Part shown: positions 52,048 through 62,989 of the stretch, piece by piece | Layout: every line of letters begins with the position of its first letter | How positions within the stretch are numbered: position 1 is the stretch's first letter | Source: Candidatus Borkfalkia faecavium | Lineage (GTDB): Bacteria; Bacillota; Clostridia; Christensenellales; Borkfalkiaceae | Direction of reading: 5' to 3' | Length of the DNA stretch: 64,000 nucleotides | Assembly: GCA_019114755.1 (NCBI GenBank) | Contig: DXEW01000003.1 | Location: forward strand, 17,332-81,331 | The notes under the pieces: generated by a model | Databases searched by the model: none | What the model was told of the DNA's origin: nothing | Seen by the model: only the letters and a program-made list of their open reading frames with translations | Translations under genes and position numbers: made by a program

Positions 52048-52089
52048 TATCAAAAATTGAATACGCAAAACCTTTTTCGGTACTATGAG

Positions 52090-52105
52090 TGTTTCATATG
52101 AAACA
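52090..52105. promoter_or_regulatory. parS-like site 2 (TA centre)
   Basis: TGTTTCATATGAAACA, identical to site 1, 58 bases further on. Confidence 0.72.
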
Positions 52106-52160
52106 GTCAAAAGGACCGCCTCATATAACCAAAAAACAAGCTCGCATCTCATTTTCGATA

Positions 52161-52176
52161 TGTTTCACGTGAAACA
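52161..52176. promoter_or_regulatory. parS site 3 (canonical)
   Basis: TGTTTCACGTGAAACA, an exact match to the consensus parS bound by ParB/Spo0J. It lies 2.7 kb upstream of parA. Confidence 0.95.
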
Positions 52177-52192
52177 CGGCCTTTTCCGAGGA

Positions 52193-52208
52193 TGTTCCAT
52201 ATGAAACA
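52193..52208. promoter_or_regulatory. parS-like site 4 (TA centre, one arm mismatch)
   Basis: TGTTCCATATGAAACA, 16 bases after site 3. Confidence 0.65.
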
Positions 52209-52330
52209 TTTTAAGGCCTGCAAAAAGGCAAAAATCGGCCGAATTTTGGCATACGCATAGCTAAAAATATGGTTAAAAAGTGAAAAGCGAATAAAAAAAT
52301 AGCTTTTGCAAAAAAATTTGCAAGGAATTG

Positions 52331-52359
52331 TTGTAATTTTTTGCAATTTATGGTATGAT
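52331..52359 (+). promoter_or_regulatory. Promoter of ftsH
   Basis: TTGTAA, 17 bases and TATGAT, about 225 bases before the ftsH ATG, so the mRNA has a long leader that includes parS-like site 5. Confidence 0.75.
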
Positions 52360-52409
52360 AGGAACATAGCTGCTGCAAAAGTTTGCCGCTTTGGGCATGA
52401 TAGACAAAA

Positions 52410-52425
52410 TGTGTCACATGAAACA
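52410..52425. promoter_or_regulatory. parS-like site 5 (degenerate)
   Basis: TGTGTCACATGAAACA, with CA at the centre and one arm mismatch, inside the ftsH leader. Confidence 0.5.
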
Positions 52426-52585
52426 TTGCCGCAAACCGTTTACGCCGCCTTGAAAACGGGCATACTACTATAATCGGTGTGTAAATTTCAAACGCGGCAG
52501 GCGTATTGCATGCGGCGAAGCTGCACGACGGCGTGCGGCATAAATTCCAAAAAAAGAAGGAGCGACAAGGAGACGATCGAATTGC

Positions 52586-54628
<2,043 letters not shown>

Positions 54629-54775
54629 CTCGCGCCGCCGTTTTCCATTCAATATAATATAGAAGAAAGAAAAAAGGCGGGCAGGCGATCCGTAAGAACT
54701 AAACAAAATACCCCGCGCGTCGGCGGCACGCTGACGCGCACAAGGCGGGGCCGCGCAGGCATGCGAGCCTGCAGC

Positions 54776-54813
54776 GCCGCCCGCCGCTTCCCGCATGGGG
54801 AGCGGCGGGCGGC
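54776..54813 (+). promoter_or_regulatory. Strong GC hairpin between ftsH and parA
   Basis: GCCGCCCGCCGCTTCCC pairs with GGGAGCGGCGGGCGGC around a short loop. No T-run follows, so it is either an mRNA structure separating ftsH from parA or a weak terminator. The rest of the 263-base gap is GC-rich and holds no gene. Confidence 0.6.
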
Positions 54814-54891
54814 AGGGCCGCCGCGCTGCCGGAACAACTGCCGGCAGAAGCAGGCACAAGCGAAAGAATATCGAAAGAAGGACAAAGCGGC

Positions 54892-55662
54892 ATGGGAAAA
54901 ATCGTTTCGTTTTCCAACCAAAAGGGCGGCGTCGGCAAGACGACCACCTGCGTCAACATGGCGGCGTACATCGCCGAGGCGGGCAAAAAGGTGCTGCTGG
55001 TCGACATCGACCCGCAGGGCAACGCCACCACGGGCATGGGGCTGATAAAGAGCACGCTGAAAAAGTCGATGTACAGCGTCATCATCGACGAAGAAAAGGC
55101 CTCCGAACACATCGTGCATACAGAGGTGCCGGGGCTGGACCTGCTCCCTTCCAATATCGACCTCGCAGGCGCGGAGGTGGAGCTCGTCTATAAAAAGAAC
55201 CGCGAAAAGGTGCTGCAGGCAGCCCTTGCCGAGGTCAAAGACAAGTACGACTATATCCTCATCGACTGCCCGCCCTCGCTGGGGCTTTTGACCATCAACG
55301 CGCTCGCCGCGGCAGATTCGGTCATCATCCCCATCCAGAGCGAATATTACGCCCTGGAAGGGCTGTCGCAGCTGATGAACTCCATCACCCTGGTCAAAAA
55401 GCACCTCAACCCCGTGCTGGATGTAGACGGCGTGGTGCTGACCATGTACGACAGCCGCTCCGTCATCTCCAAACAGATCGCCGACGAGATCAAAAAGTTC
55501 TTCACCAAGCGCCTGTTCGAGATCGTCGTCCCGCGCAACGTGCGGCTGGTGGAGGCGTCTTCGTACGGCAAGCCGATCATGCTGCACGACCCCAAGTGCG
55601 CAGGCGCCCGCGCCTACAAGGCGCTCACGCAGGAATACCTCGCGAGAGAGGCGCGCAAGTAA
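54892..55662 (+). CDS. parA: ParA/Soj chromosome-partitioning ATPase
   Basis: ParA is the deviant-Walker ATPase that works with ParB-parS in origin segregation and in control of replication initiation. The 256-residue product has NQKGGVGKTTT (10-20), VDIDPQGNATTG, LIDCPPSLGLLTINAL and a normal length for Soj. The starting ATG is preceded by AAGGAC. Its last 29 bases are repeated 67 bases further on. Confidence 0.96.
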   Translation: MGKIVSFSNQKGGVGKTTTCVNMAAYIAEAGKKVLLVDIDPQGNATTGMGLIKSTLKKSMYSVIIDEEKASEHIVHTEVPGLDLLPSNIDLAGAEVELVYKKNREKVLQAALAEVKDKYDYILIDCPPSLGLLTINALAAADSVIIPIQSEYYALEGLSQLMNSITLVKKHLNPVLDVDGVVLTMYDSRSVISKQIADEIKKFFTKRLFEIVVPRNVRLVEASSYGKPIMLHDPKCAGARAYKALTQEYLAREARK

Positions 55663-55733
55663 GCCCTTTGGCGGCGGGCTTCGGCTTCGTCCGCGCGGGG
55701 AACGCCTCGCGAGAGAGGCGCGCAAGTAAGCCC
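55638..55733. repeat. Direct repeat of the parA 3' end
   Basis: CCTCGCGAGAGAGGCGCGCA and the following AGTAAGCCC occur at 55638-55666, where TAA is the parA stop, and again at 55705-55733. Confidence 0.9.
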
Positions 55734-55854
55734 CGCCCGCGTATATACGCGGCGTATTCGCTTTCCATATCTATATATAGTATATAGGGGAATGCGGAAC
55801 GGTCAACGAGAAACGGTAAATTCCGGATGCGCCGAAAATCATTCGATACCGGAT

Positions 55855-55961
55855 CCTGAATTTTACATTTTACATTCTGCATTTATCGAAAAGCCGCGCT
55901 GTCCCCGCAGGGGAGGGCAGAAAACATTTGCTGCCCCCGCAGGGGAGGGCAGAGAACATTT
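55855..55961. repeat. Heptamer array and 27-base tandem repeat before parB
   Basis: GAATTTTACATTTTACATTC is followed by two copies of a 27-base unit (CCCCGCAGGGGAGGGCAGA, then AACATTT) at 55903-55929 and 55935-55961. They abut the parB ribosome site AGGAGGAG. Confidence 0.85.
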
Positions 55962-55974
55962 CAGGAGGAGAATT

Positions 55975-56904
55975 ATGAAAACACCACCCAGAGGATTGGG
56001 CAGAGGGCTGTCCGCACTGTTTTCGGATACCGAAGAGGCGTACGGGAACGCGGCAAAGGGTGCAGAACTGCCGCAGCCGCTGCCCGAAGACATCAAGGGG
56101 CTGCAAGAAGTAGATATCGACCTCATCCGCCCCAACCCCAACCAGCCGCGCAAACACTTTGACGAAGCCGCCCTCAACGAGCTGGCAGACTCCATCAAAA
56201 AGCACGGCCTCATCATGCCCATCGTCGTCAATCAGATGCCGGACGGCAAATATATGATCATCGCCGGCGAGCGCCGTTACCGTGCTTCCAAGATCGCGGG
56301 CAAGCAGCAGATCCCCGTCGTGGTGCGCGAGTACGACGACCGCCAGATCAAAGAGATCTCCCTCATCGAAAATTTGCAGCGCGAAGACCTCAACCCCATC
56401 GAGGCCGCCACCGCCATGAAGCAGCTGATGGACGAGTATCACCTCACGCAGGAAGAGCTCGCCGAGCGCATCGGCAAATCTCGCCCCGCGGTCACCAACA
56501 CCCTGCGCCTCCTCTCCCTCTCGCCCGAGGTCATCACCCTCGTCTCGTCGGGCAAATTGAGCGCCGGCCACGCCCGCGCCCTCGTCACCCTGCCCGAAGA
56601 CGCGCAGTATAAGCTCGCCGAGACCGCCATCCGAGACGGCCTTTCGGTGCGAGACATCGAGCGCAACGTGCGCGACTACTTCTCCTCCCCCGAAGAGATC
56701 GCCGATAAAAAAGAAAAGAAGAAGCAGCAGGTCTCCATCGAGCTGAAAGACCTCATCGACCGCATGCGCCACACCTTTAAGACCAAGGTATCGCTCATCG
56801 GCAACGACAAAAAGGGCCGCATCTACATCGATTATTATAATACCGACGACCTGAACCGCATCAGCGAGATCGTCGAGATCGTAGACGAAAAGGAACAGCG
56901 CTGA
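55975..56904 (+). CDS. parB: ParB/Spo0J chromosome-partitioning CTPase
   Basis: ParB loads at parS and spreads as a CTP-controlled clamp. The 309-residue product starts MKTPPRGLGRGLSALFSD (the ParA-stimulating Arg motif). It has the CTP-binding motifs GERRYRA (98-104) and ENLQRE (132-137), and a helix-turn-helix in TQEELAERIGKSRPAVTN. The C-terminal dimer domain follows. ATG 55975 has AGGAGGAG. The parS array lies 3.5 kb upstream, and a terminator follows. Confidence 0.97.
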   Translation: MKTPPRGLGRGLSALFSDTEEAYGNAAKGAELPQPLPEDIKGLQEVDIDLIRPNPNQPRKHFDEAALNELADSIKKHGLIMPIVVNQMPDGKYMIIAGERRYRASKIAGKQQIPVVVREYDDRQIKEISLIENLQREDLNPIEAATAMKQLMDEYHLTQEELAERIGKSRPAVTNTLRLLSLSPEVITLVSSGKLSAGHARALVTLPEDAQYKLAETAIRDGLSVRDIERNVRDYFSSPEEIADKKEKKKQQVSIELKDLIDRMRHTFKTKVSLIGNDKKGRIYIDYYNTDDLNRISEIVEIVDEKEQR

Positions 56905-56964
56905 ATAAGGTGCCGCCGCAGCGCGGTGCAGCAGTGCGTTTATTGTTTTTTTGAATATGAACAG

Positions 56965-56993
56965 AAAGGGCTTCCCGCGGGAGGCCCTTTTTT
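56965..56993 (+). terminator. Rho-independent terminator of parB
   Basis: AAAGGGCTTCCC pairs with GGGAGGCCCTTT and is followed by TTT. Confidence 0.9.
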
Positions 56994-57039
56994 GTCTGCA
57001 TTTCGTATCCCGCGCCGCATGCGCGACGCGCCCACGCCG

Positions 57040-57600
57040 CCCCATGTCATCCTGAGCGAGCGTAGCGAGCCGAAGGATCTCTTTTTGAATGGTAAATGTA
57101 AAATGTAGAATGTAAAGTTTTGGACGATGTATAAAACATTTTTTGAATACATCCTGAATTTTACATTTTACACTCTACATTCTACATTTCTCCCTTGTCA
57201 TCCCGACCGAGCGAAGCGAGTGGAGGGATCTTGTATAGGGCGCAAAAGCTGTTCCGAACACGGTTCTCTACATGGCTTCCCCCTGAGGGTGAAGCTGGCG
57301 CGAAGCGCCTGATGAGGGGATACCATCCTTGTTTTAGGCGGAGCGGTTAATAATGAGGACGGAACAACCCTCATCCTCGTCGCGTCAAGGCGCCATGGCA
57401 GACGGCGCGCTATGCTTGCCGCCTTGCCCGTTGCGCCTGCCGCTCCTCTTCCCAAAAAGTTCTTCGATACTTTTTGGGAGCCCTATATATGCGTGCCACC
57501 TTCCCCCTTAAAAAGGGTGAAGGCATGAATAGGGAAGGCGTTCGTAACCGATACGCACCGCGCAAGATTTCCCCCTTCGGCGGGCAAGGCGGGCGGCGGA
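57040..57600. repeat. Repeat island D
   Basis: Contains a TCATCCTGAGCGAGCGTAGC unit, inverted heptamer arrays (57088-57120 and 57158-57190), a CATCCCGACCGAGCGAAGCG unit, the CTTCCCCCTGAGGGTGAAGC / CTGATGAGGGGATACC block, the CGTCAAGGCGCCATGGCAGA / AAAAAGTTCTTCGATACTTT block, and a CGATACGCACCGCGCAAGAT remnant. No credible gene was seen in the 860 bases between parB and the transporter promoter. Confidence 0.87.
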
Positions 57601-57764
57601 AACGGTGACAGCCCTGTGACGGCGGGGGAGAACGGGCGAGGGCAGGGGGTCGATAATTTTTATCAAATACGCCGATTTTGTTATAAGTGAACGTTAATTG
57701 GTTTTTTCGACCAAAAAATAGCTTAAAAACAATAAAAATTTCACAAAAAATTTGAATTTAAGTA

Positions 57765-57793
57765 TTGACACGGTGAAAATTGTGTGTTATGAT
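57765..57793 (+). promoter_or_regulatory. Strong promoter of the ABC importer operon
   Basis: TTGACA, 17 bases and TATGAT in an AT-rich setting, about 272 bases before the first ATG. Confidence 0.9.
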
Positions 57794-57967
57794 AAGAATA
57801 CAATAAACGGCGTGCAAAGGGGGGATGGGCACTCGCATTAAACGGACAATGGTTTTGTCGTTCATCGGGGAACGGCTGAAAGTGTTTGTTTTGTGCGGGT
57901 GTTTTCTTTTTTCTCCGCAAAGTTTGCCGCCGTGCACCCAATCCGTTCGGCAGGTCGCTTGAGCAAG

Positions 57968-58008
57968 GCAGAGGGCCCTCTGCCGCGTTTTCCCATGAAA
58001 ACGCGGCA
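57968..58008 (+). promoter_or_regulatory. Palindrome and hairpin in the importer leader
   Basis: A perfect 16-base palindrome GCAGAGGGCCCTCTGC (57968-57983) overlaps a hairpin TGCCGCGTTTTC/GAAAACGCGGCA (57981-58008). The palindrome could be a repressor operator, and the hairpin an RNA control element. The rest of the 270-base leader has no open frame of note. Confidence 0.55.
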
Positions 58009-58064
58009 AATCTCCCTTTTCGCCCTCCGCCGTGCCGCGGATGAAATTTGTAAGGAGGAACATA

Positions 58065-60665
58065 ATGCAGAAAATTGTCAACAAGATCGTCGTGTTTGGG
58101 CTGATCGTTGTGATGGTTGCATTGTTTGTTTTCTCGTATGTATCGGCTTATACAAATTATGACTTTACCGTCTTCGTCTTTGCCGGTGCCGCAGATCAAG
58201 AAACAAACAGGCAGCTGATCGAGCAATGGGCAGATCAATATGCTGAAAAGCATGCAGACGAGATCGGCAAAGACAAGATCAACGTCGGCCTTTCGTTCCA
58301 AAGCGATACAAACCTGTACTTCTCGCAGGTACAGAGAGAGATCGCTTCCGGCAAGGCGGACGACGTCATCTACGTATCCCCGAAATACGTCAAGTCTTTT
58401 GCCTTGAACGATGCAGTCCTTGACCTGACCGATTACGTAAACTGGAACGATTACAACCCGAACGGTATTTGGAGCGACGCGATCGGCGCGTATGCGTTTG
58501 TGGAAGAAGACGGAACCATCGGCGACCCCGTCACCTATGTCGGCGACCCCGGCCCCGATGGCCACGGCGGCAGCTTCCAGACGGCAGACGGCAGGACCGC
58601 CGGCGTCTATGCTCTCCCGAAAGACTTCTCGTCCTTCGGCTTGGCGTACAACCGCAACTTCTTCACCCAGACGATGCGTGACGCCTATACGAACACGGTA
58701 GATACGCACGGCGCCATCTATTATGTGAATGCAGACGGCTCGCGCGGCGACCCTGCGTCCATCATCAACATCGGCCGCACGGTGCGCTACTATCCGTTCA
58801 ACTATTTTAAATATGAAAGCTACGAAGCCGCTCTCGCGGCGCAGGATCCGATCGCGGAAGCTGCCGAATCGGTAGACGGCTACGACGTGACCATCATGGG
58901 CTGGCCGGGCGATACATATTACACGGGCGAAGCGGACGACCCTTCCACCCCGTATGACGATTCCATCGGCTATGTCACCTACACGTTTGCCGAATACGGC
59001 GCCATGGCGTGGGCGGTCGGCTACTATGCCAACTCGTACGACGTGCCTACCCCGTACTCTGCGGACGGCACCCGCAACGTAGGCAAAGCCCGCGGCGCGC
59101 ACCAGCTGATGACCTGGTTGAATTCTGCGGAAGGTGTTTCCACAGATGTAGACTTTGTGTACGGCAACGACCAGTACGAAGGCACCCTGTACCTGACGGC
59201 ATGGCTCTTGGGCAACGACGTCGATATCATCAGCGACGACTATCAGTCGGTCACCGCACCTTCTGACGATGCAGATTACGGCATAAACTCCGATAAGTTC
59301 AAAGAAGCGTACGCGGCATTCCTCGCCTTCGGTTCCGACTGGAACGCCAACTCCTTCTTCTCCGGCTCGGGCGAAAGCACGCTGACCATCGGCGGCTGGG
59401 GCACCTTCAACAGCGGCCGCTGCATCTTCTACGGCATCGGTACCTGGGACTTGGCGACCTTCAACTCCGTCAACCGCAATACCCTCTCCGTCGGTATCAT
59501 GCCCGAACCCGTTTCCGAAAGCTATTCCCCGTATGCGCGCATCAAAGACGCACACTACGAGTCTAAAACCTATGGCGAAGAGCCCGTAACGACGCCCATC
59601 GAGATGGGCTCGGAAGAGTGGATCGCCTACGAACAAGACCGCCAGGATGCCTGGGCTGCCCGTTTGGACACCGTCGGTTACGGCGTAAACGGTGACGTGC
59701 TTGAACGCTATACCGGCGAAGACGCCTGGATCGTCGATGCCTGTGCAGACCTGTGCGCATATCTGACGCTCGATCCTACGATGCAGCGCGCCATGACCTA
59801 TTCCGGCTCGCAGCTGACATCCTTCAAAGATCAGGGTATCTCTTATCTGTATTATCAGGGCGGTGAACCTGCCGGCGTATATGAAGATCAAGAGATCGCC
59901 ATGGAATCTAACTTCGATTACATGATCACCCCCGACGGCAACAATGCCAATTCTTTGCAGGTCACCGTCGATGAGATCACCCGCGCCGGTCTCAAACCGG
60001 AGAATTTGGGTCTCGATGCCAATGCTACAGGCACGGTGACCATCGGCGACGGCTCTACTTACAAGGTGGAAAACGGCGTCATGCCCAGCCAGCTGCGCGA
60101 AACTTCGCCCATCTGGACGCTCGCTACCGCCATCGCCACCAAGATGTATAACGACCACGTCACAGCGAAGGGAACCATCCGCGACTATATCACCACCAAT
60201 TTCCCGTCGTTTGCTCCGTATGTCAACACATATTTCGCTAATGAAGACATGGGAAGCGTTGTTACGGTCGCATATGCGTATAAGTGCCTGAACCTCGTTG
60301 CTCTGAACTTTGAAGATAGGAACTTGCAGATCAGGATGGTCTCCGGCGACAACGGCGCTTTGGATTCGTGCATGTACACCTATAACTCGCGCTGGATCGA
60401 TGAATTCGGCTCCACCAAGGGTTATATGCTGATCGCATACGAATCGGTCAGGGCGCCCGGCACATGGGACCTGTGTTTGACGAGCGGACAGCCGAACGAT
60501 GCGGTTGCGGCAGATAACAGCAATATCATCAACCCGATCGATATCGGCGCGCTGCACGCCCGCTTCTTCACTCCTTCCGCATTCTGCGATTGGATCGTCA
60601 ACCGTTCGCAGGCACTGCTCGATCTCGCCGTGGCGAAAGAAGAATCGATCGCCAACCAGGATTGA
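58065..60665 (+). CDS. ABC transporter extracellular solute-binding protein (family 1 type), large
   Basis: The 866-residue product has an N-terminal helix (KIVVFGLIVVMVALFVFSYVSA) without a lipoprotein Cys, so it is probably membrane-tethered, then FTVFVFAGAADQETNRQLIEQW as in sugar-binding proteins. DDVIYVSPKYVKSFALND and FGLAYNRNFFTQT are later binding-protein motifs. The length is about twice that of common family 1 proteins, with extra domains in the middle and end. The ligand is unknown, perhaps an oligosaccharide. ATG follows AAGGAGGA. It is followed by two permeases. Confidence 0.87.
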   Translation: MQKIVNKIVVFGLIVVMVALFVFSYVSAYTNYDFTVFVFAGAADQETNRQLIEQWADQYAEKHADEIGKDKINVGLSFQSDTNLYFSQVQREIASGKADDVIYVSPKYVKSFALNDAVLDLTDYVNWNDYNPNGIWSDAIGAYAFVEEDGTIGDPVTYVGDPGPDGHGGSFQTADGRTAGVYALPKDFSSFGLAYNRNFFTQTMRDAYTNTVDTHGAIYYVNADGSRGDPASIINIGRTVRYYPFNYFKYESYEAALAAQDPIAEAAESVDGYDVTIMGWPGDTYYTGEADDPSTPYDDSIGYVTYTFAEYGAMAWAVGYYANSYDVPTPYSADGTRNVGKARGAHQLMTWLNSAEGVSTDVDFVYGNDQYEGTLYLTAWLLGNDVDIISDDYQSVTAPSDDADYGINSDKFKEAYAAFLAFGSDWNANSFFSGSGESTLTIGGWGTFNSGRCIFYGIGTWDLATFNSVNRNTLSVGIMPEPVSESYSPYARIKDAHYESKTYGEEPVTTPIEMGSEEWIAYEQDRQDAWAARLDTVGYGVNGDVLERYTGEDAWIVDACADLCAYLTLDPTMQRAMTYSGSQLTSFKDQGISYLYYQGGEPAGVYEDQEIAMESNFDYMITPDGNNANSLQVTVDEITRAGLKPENLGLDANATGTVTIGDGSTYKVENGVMPSQLRETSPIWTLATAIATKMYNDHVTAKGTIRDYITTNFPSFAPYVNTYFANEDMGSVVTVAYAYKCLNLVALNFEDRNLQIRMVSGDNGALDSCMYTYNSRWIDEFGSTKGYMLIAYESVRAPGTWDLCLTSGQPNDAVAADNSNIINPIDIGALHARFFTPSAFCDWIVNRSQALLDLAVAKEESIANQD

Positions 60666-60732
60666 TGCGTGTAGGGCAGAAGCCGCCCCCAAAGCGGCTT
60701 CCAAGCAAAAAATCTTATAAGGGAGAATACGC

Positions 60733-61764
60733 ATGGAAAATACAACAACTTCCTTTGCAGATGCCGCGTCGGCTGCCCGCATCGCCGAGATGACGGCCCC
60801 CATCCCTAAAAAGAAGGGGTTCAGCCGCGCCAAACTGCAGGAAAACATTTGGGGATGGATCTTTGTTGCAGCCATCCTGATCGGAACGACGATATTCACC
60901 TATATAGCGTTCATCCTTTCCATTTGGATCTCGTTCACCGATTATGACGCATATATCATGACGACGTTCTGGGAAGGATTGGGCAGTATTCATCCGGAAG
61001 GCGCATTTTATTGGTATCAATATATGTTTACGCCTGAAGGGATCTTCGGTGCCTCCGGCGAAATGGAAAACTTCTGGAACACGATGGGCTCTACCGTCTT
61101 TTACCTCATCGGTATCCCCATCGGCATGATCCTTTCGCTGGCAATTTCCGTCATGATGACGCGTGATATCAAGTTCACGGGTACCTACCGCGTCATCTAC
61201 TACATCCCTACGGTCGCCTCTACGGTCTCGATCGCGGTCATGTGGGCAAACCTGTTCGGCTCCGGCGGTTTGATGAGCACTGTATTTGGTATAGACCTGT
61301 TGTCGAACACTTCGAACTATTGGGATAACCGAATTTGTATCATCATCCTCACGGTATGGAAGGGCCTCGGCGGCACGGTTGTCCTGTTCGTGGCAGGCCT
61401 CAACGGCGTCAACGCCAGCTATCACGAAGCAGCCGAGATCGACGGCGCCAACGCCTGGCAGATCTTCTGGCGCATCACTATGCCGCAGCTGTATCCTACC
61501 ATCTTCTACGTGTTGGTCACCTCCGTCATCGGCGGCATGCAGATCTTCGTCGAGCCGAACCTGATCTTCGGTAACTTCCCTGCAACGGGCAACCAGGCGA
61601 CCAGCGGTACCGAATTCAACACCCCGTTCGTCGGATATATCTTTGGCGTGTTTAATAATGGCGAATGGGCGCACGCCAGCGCGCTCGGCATAATTTTGGC
61701 GATCATTATCTTTATTTTGACGCTGATCCAGTTCGCTTTGGATGCGAAAAAGGAGAAAGACTGA
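60733..61764 (+). CDS. Sugar ABC transporter permease (MalF/UgpA-type)
   Basis: The 343-residue product has a cytoplasmic N-terminus of about 45 residues, six membrane helices and the ATPase-contacting EAA loop EAAEIDGANAWQIFWRITMP. YIPTVASTVSIAVMWANLF is typical of the CUT1 group. ATG follows AAGGGAGAA. It forms the channel with the next gene, whose start overlaps its stop. Confidence 0.93.
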   Translation: MENTTTSFADAASAARIAEMTAPIPKKKGFSRAKLQENIWGWIFVAAILIGTTIFTYIAFILSIWISFTDYDAYIMTTFWEGLGSIHPEGAFYWYQYMFTPEGIFGASGEMENFWNTMGSTVFYLIGIPIGMILSLAISVMMTRDIKFTGTYRVIYYIPTVASTVSIAVMWANLFGSGGLMSTVFGIDLLSNTSNYWDNRICIIILTVWKGLGGTVVLFVAGLNGVNASYHEAAEIDGANAWQIFWRITMPQLYPTIFYVLVTSVIGGMQIFVEPNLIFGNFPATGNQATSGTEFNTPFVGYIFGVFNNGEWAHASALGIILAIIIFILTLIQFALDAKKEKD

Positions 61765-62879
61765 TGAATGAAAACGAAAAGATGAATGTCATCAATGATG
61801 CCGAAGCCGAAAATATCGCGACGGAAGCCGTCGCCGAAGAAGTGATGGCAGAAGGCGCCGAAGGCGCCGAGATCGCTGCCGAAGAAGGCGACGCCACCGT
61901 CGTCATCCAGCAGCAGAAGCAGAAGGTCGGCCTCGCTTCCAGCAAAAAGTTCAAAAAGATCTTGTTTGACGTGATTTGTTATGTATTGCTTACCCTCGGC
62001 GGCATCACCATGCTGTATCCCTTCTGGTGGATGTTTGCAGCATCCCTGGCGGGGCCGCAGTACGGCGCAGACGGAGCAACTGTCAATTCGGCGCTCAACG
62101 TCATGATCACCACGATCTTTTGGCCGGCGGCAACATATGCTGGTACGGACTTTGGTTTGTTCCATAACTATAGCAATGCTGTCAAGTTGCTCAATGATGC
62201 TTGGCAGACCGTCACCATCGGCGGCGTGCAGTACGCGTTCTGGCGCTCGATCATCAACACGCTGATCTATTCGCTGGTGCCCGTCACCGTCGGCGTCATC
62301 ACCTCCACCATGGCGGCGTTCGCCTTTGCAAAGCTCGATTTCAAGGGCAAGAACTTCGTGTTCTTCTACTGCCTGGCGGCGGTCATGGTCCCCTTCCCCT
62401 CTATCATGATCGCGCAGTTCTGCGTGTACTCCACTTTGGGTTGGACGGATAACGGCCTCGCCATGATCATCCCCGGCTGCTTCGGCGCCATCATGACGGC
62501 GTTCTTTATCCGCCAGTTCCTCTACGGCATGCCTACCGCCATCCTCGAAGCCGCCCGTATCGACGGCGCCGGCTACTGGAGGCAGTTCACTTCCTTCGTC
62601 ATGCCGCTGGCTAAGCCCGCTATCATGGCGCAGTTCATCCTCAGCTTCATGGGCTGCTGGAACAACTACCTCGCTTCGAGCGTGTTCATCACCGAAGATA
62701 TGTGGAAGCCGCTCGTCTTGGCAGTTTCGCAGCTGGATACATCCTACGGCACCGAAGTTACCAACGCCCCCGCCGTTATGGCTGCATCCGTGTTGGCATT
62801 AGTCCCCATCCTCGTCCTCTTCGCAGTGTTCCAGAAGACGATCATCGGCTCCATCATGCTGACAGGTTCCAAAGAGTAA
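61764..62879 (+). CDS. Sugar ABC transporter permease (MalG/UgpE-type)
   Basis: The 371-residue product has an acidic Ala/Glu-rich cytoplasmic extension of about 60 residues (EAENIATEAVAEEVMAEGAE), then six helices and the EAA loop LEAARIDGAGYWRQFTSFVMP. ATG 61764 shares its A with the TGA of the preceding gene, and AAAGGAGAAAG lies upstream. No ATPase gene follows; CUT1 importers often use a shared MsiK/MalK-type ATPase encoded elsewhere. Confidence 0.93.
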   Translation: MNENEKMNVINDAEAENIATEAVAEEVMAEGAEGAEIAAEEGDATVVIQQQKQKVGLASSKKFKKILFDVICYVLLTLGGITMLYPFWWMFAASLAGPQYGADGATVNSALNVMITTIFWPAATYAGTDFGLFHNYSNAVKLLNDAWQTVTIGGVQYAFWRSIINTLIYSLVPVTVGVITSTMAAFAFAKLDFKGKNFVFFYCLAAVMVPFPSIMIAQFCVYSTLGWTDNGLAMIIPGCFGAIMTAFFIRQFLYGMPTAILEAARIDGAGYWRQFTSFVMPLAKPAIMAQFILSFMGCWNNYLASSVFITEDMWKPLVLAVSQLDTSYGTEVTNAPAVMAASVLALVPILVLFAVFQKTIIGSIMLTGSKE

Positions 62880-62921
62880 ACGTCTCCTGCACTGTTTTGC
62901 GAGCAGTTGTACTCTGATTGG

Positions 62922-62953
62922 GCGCCCCGCGCATTCGCGCGGGGCGCTTTTTG
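62922..62953 (+). terminator. Rho-independent terminator of the importer operon
   Basis: GCGCCCCGCGC pairs with GCGCGGGGCGC around ATTC and is followed by TTTTTG. Confidence 0.93.
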
Positions 62954-62989
62954 TATAAATTCTCAAAATTATTCTATAGAGCTTCTTCG

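Larger units (their letters stand above)
51515..52330. other. AT-rich non-coding region between yyaC and ftsH
   Basis: About 800 bases with no credible gene on either strand. It holds two perfect DnaA boxes, four of the five parS-like sites and several AT-rich stretches, and is listed in parts below. Confidence 0.7.

Noticed and set aside
57741-60899. 1052-residue minus-strand frame
   Set aside because: Antisense shadow of the solute-binding protein, despite its length.
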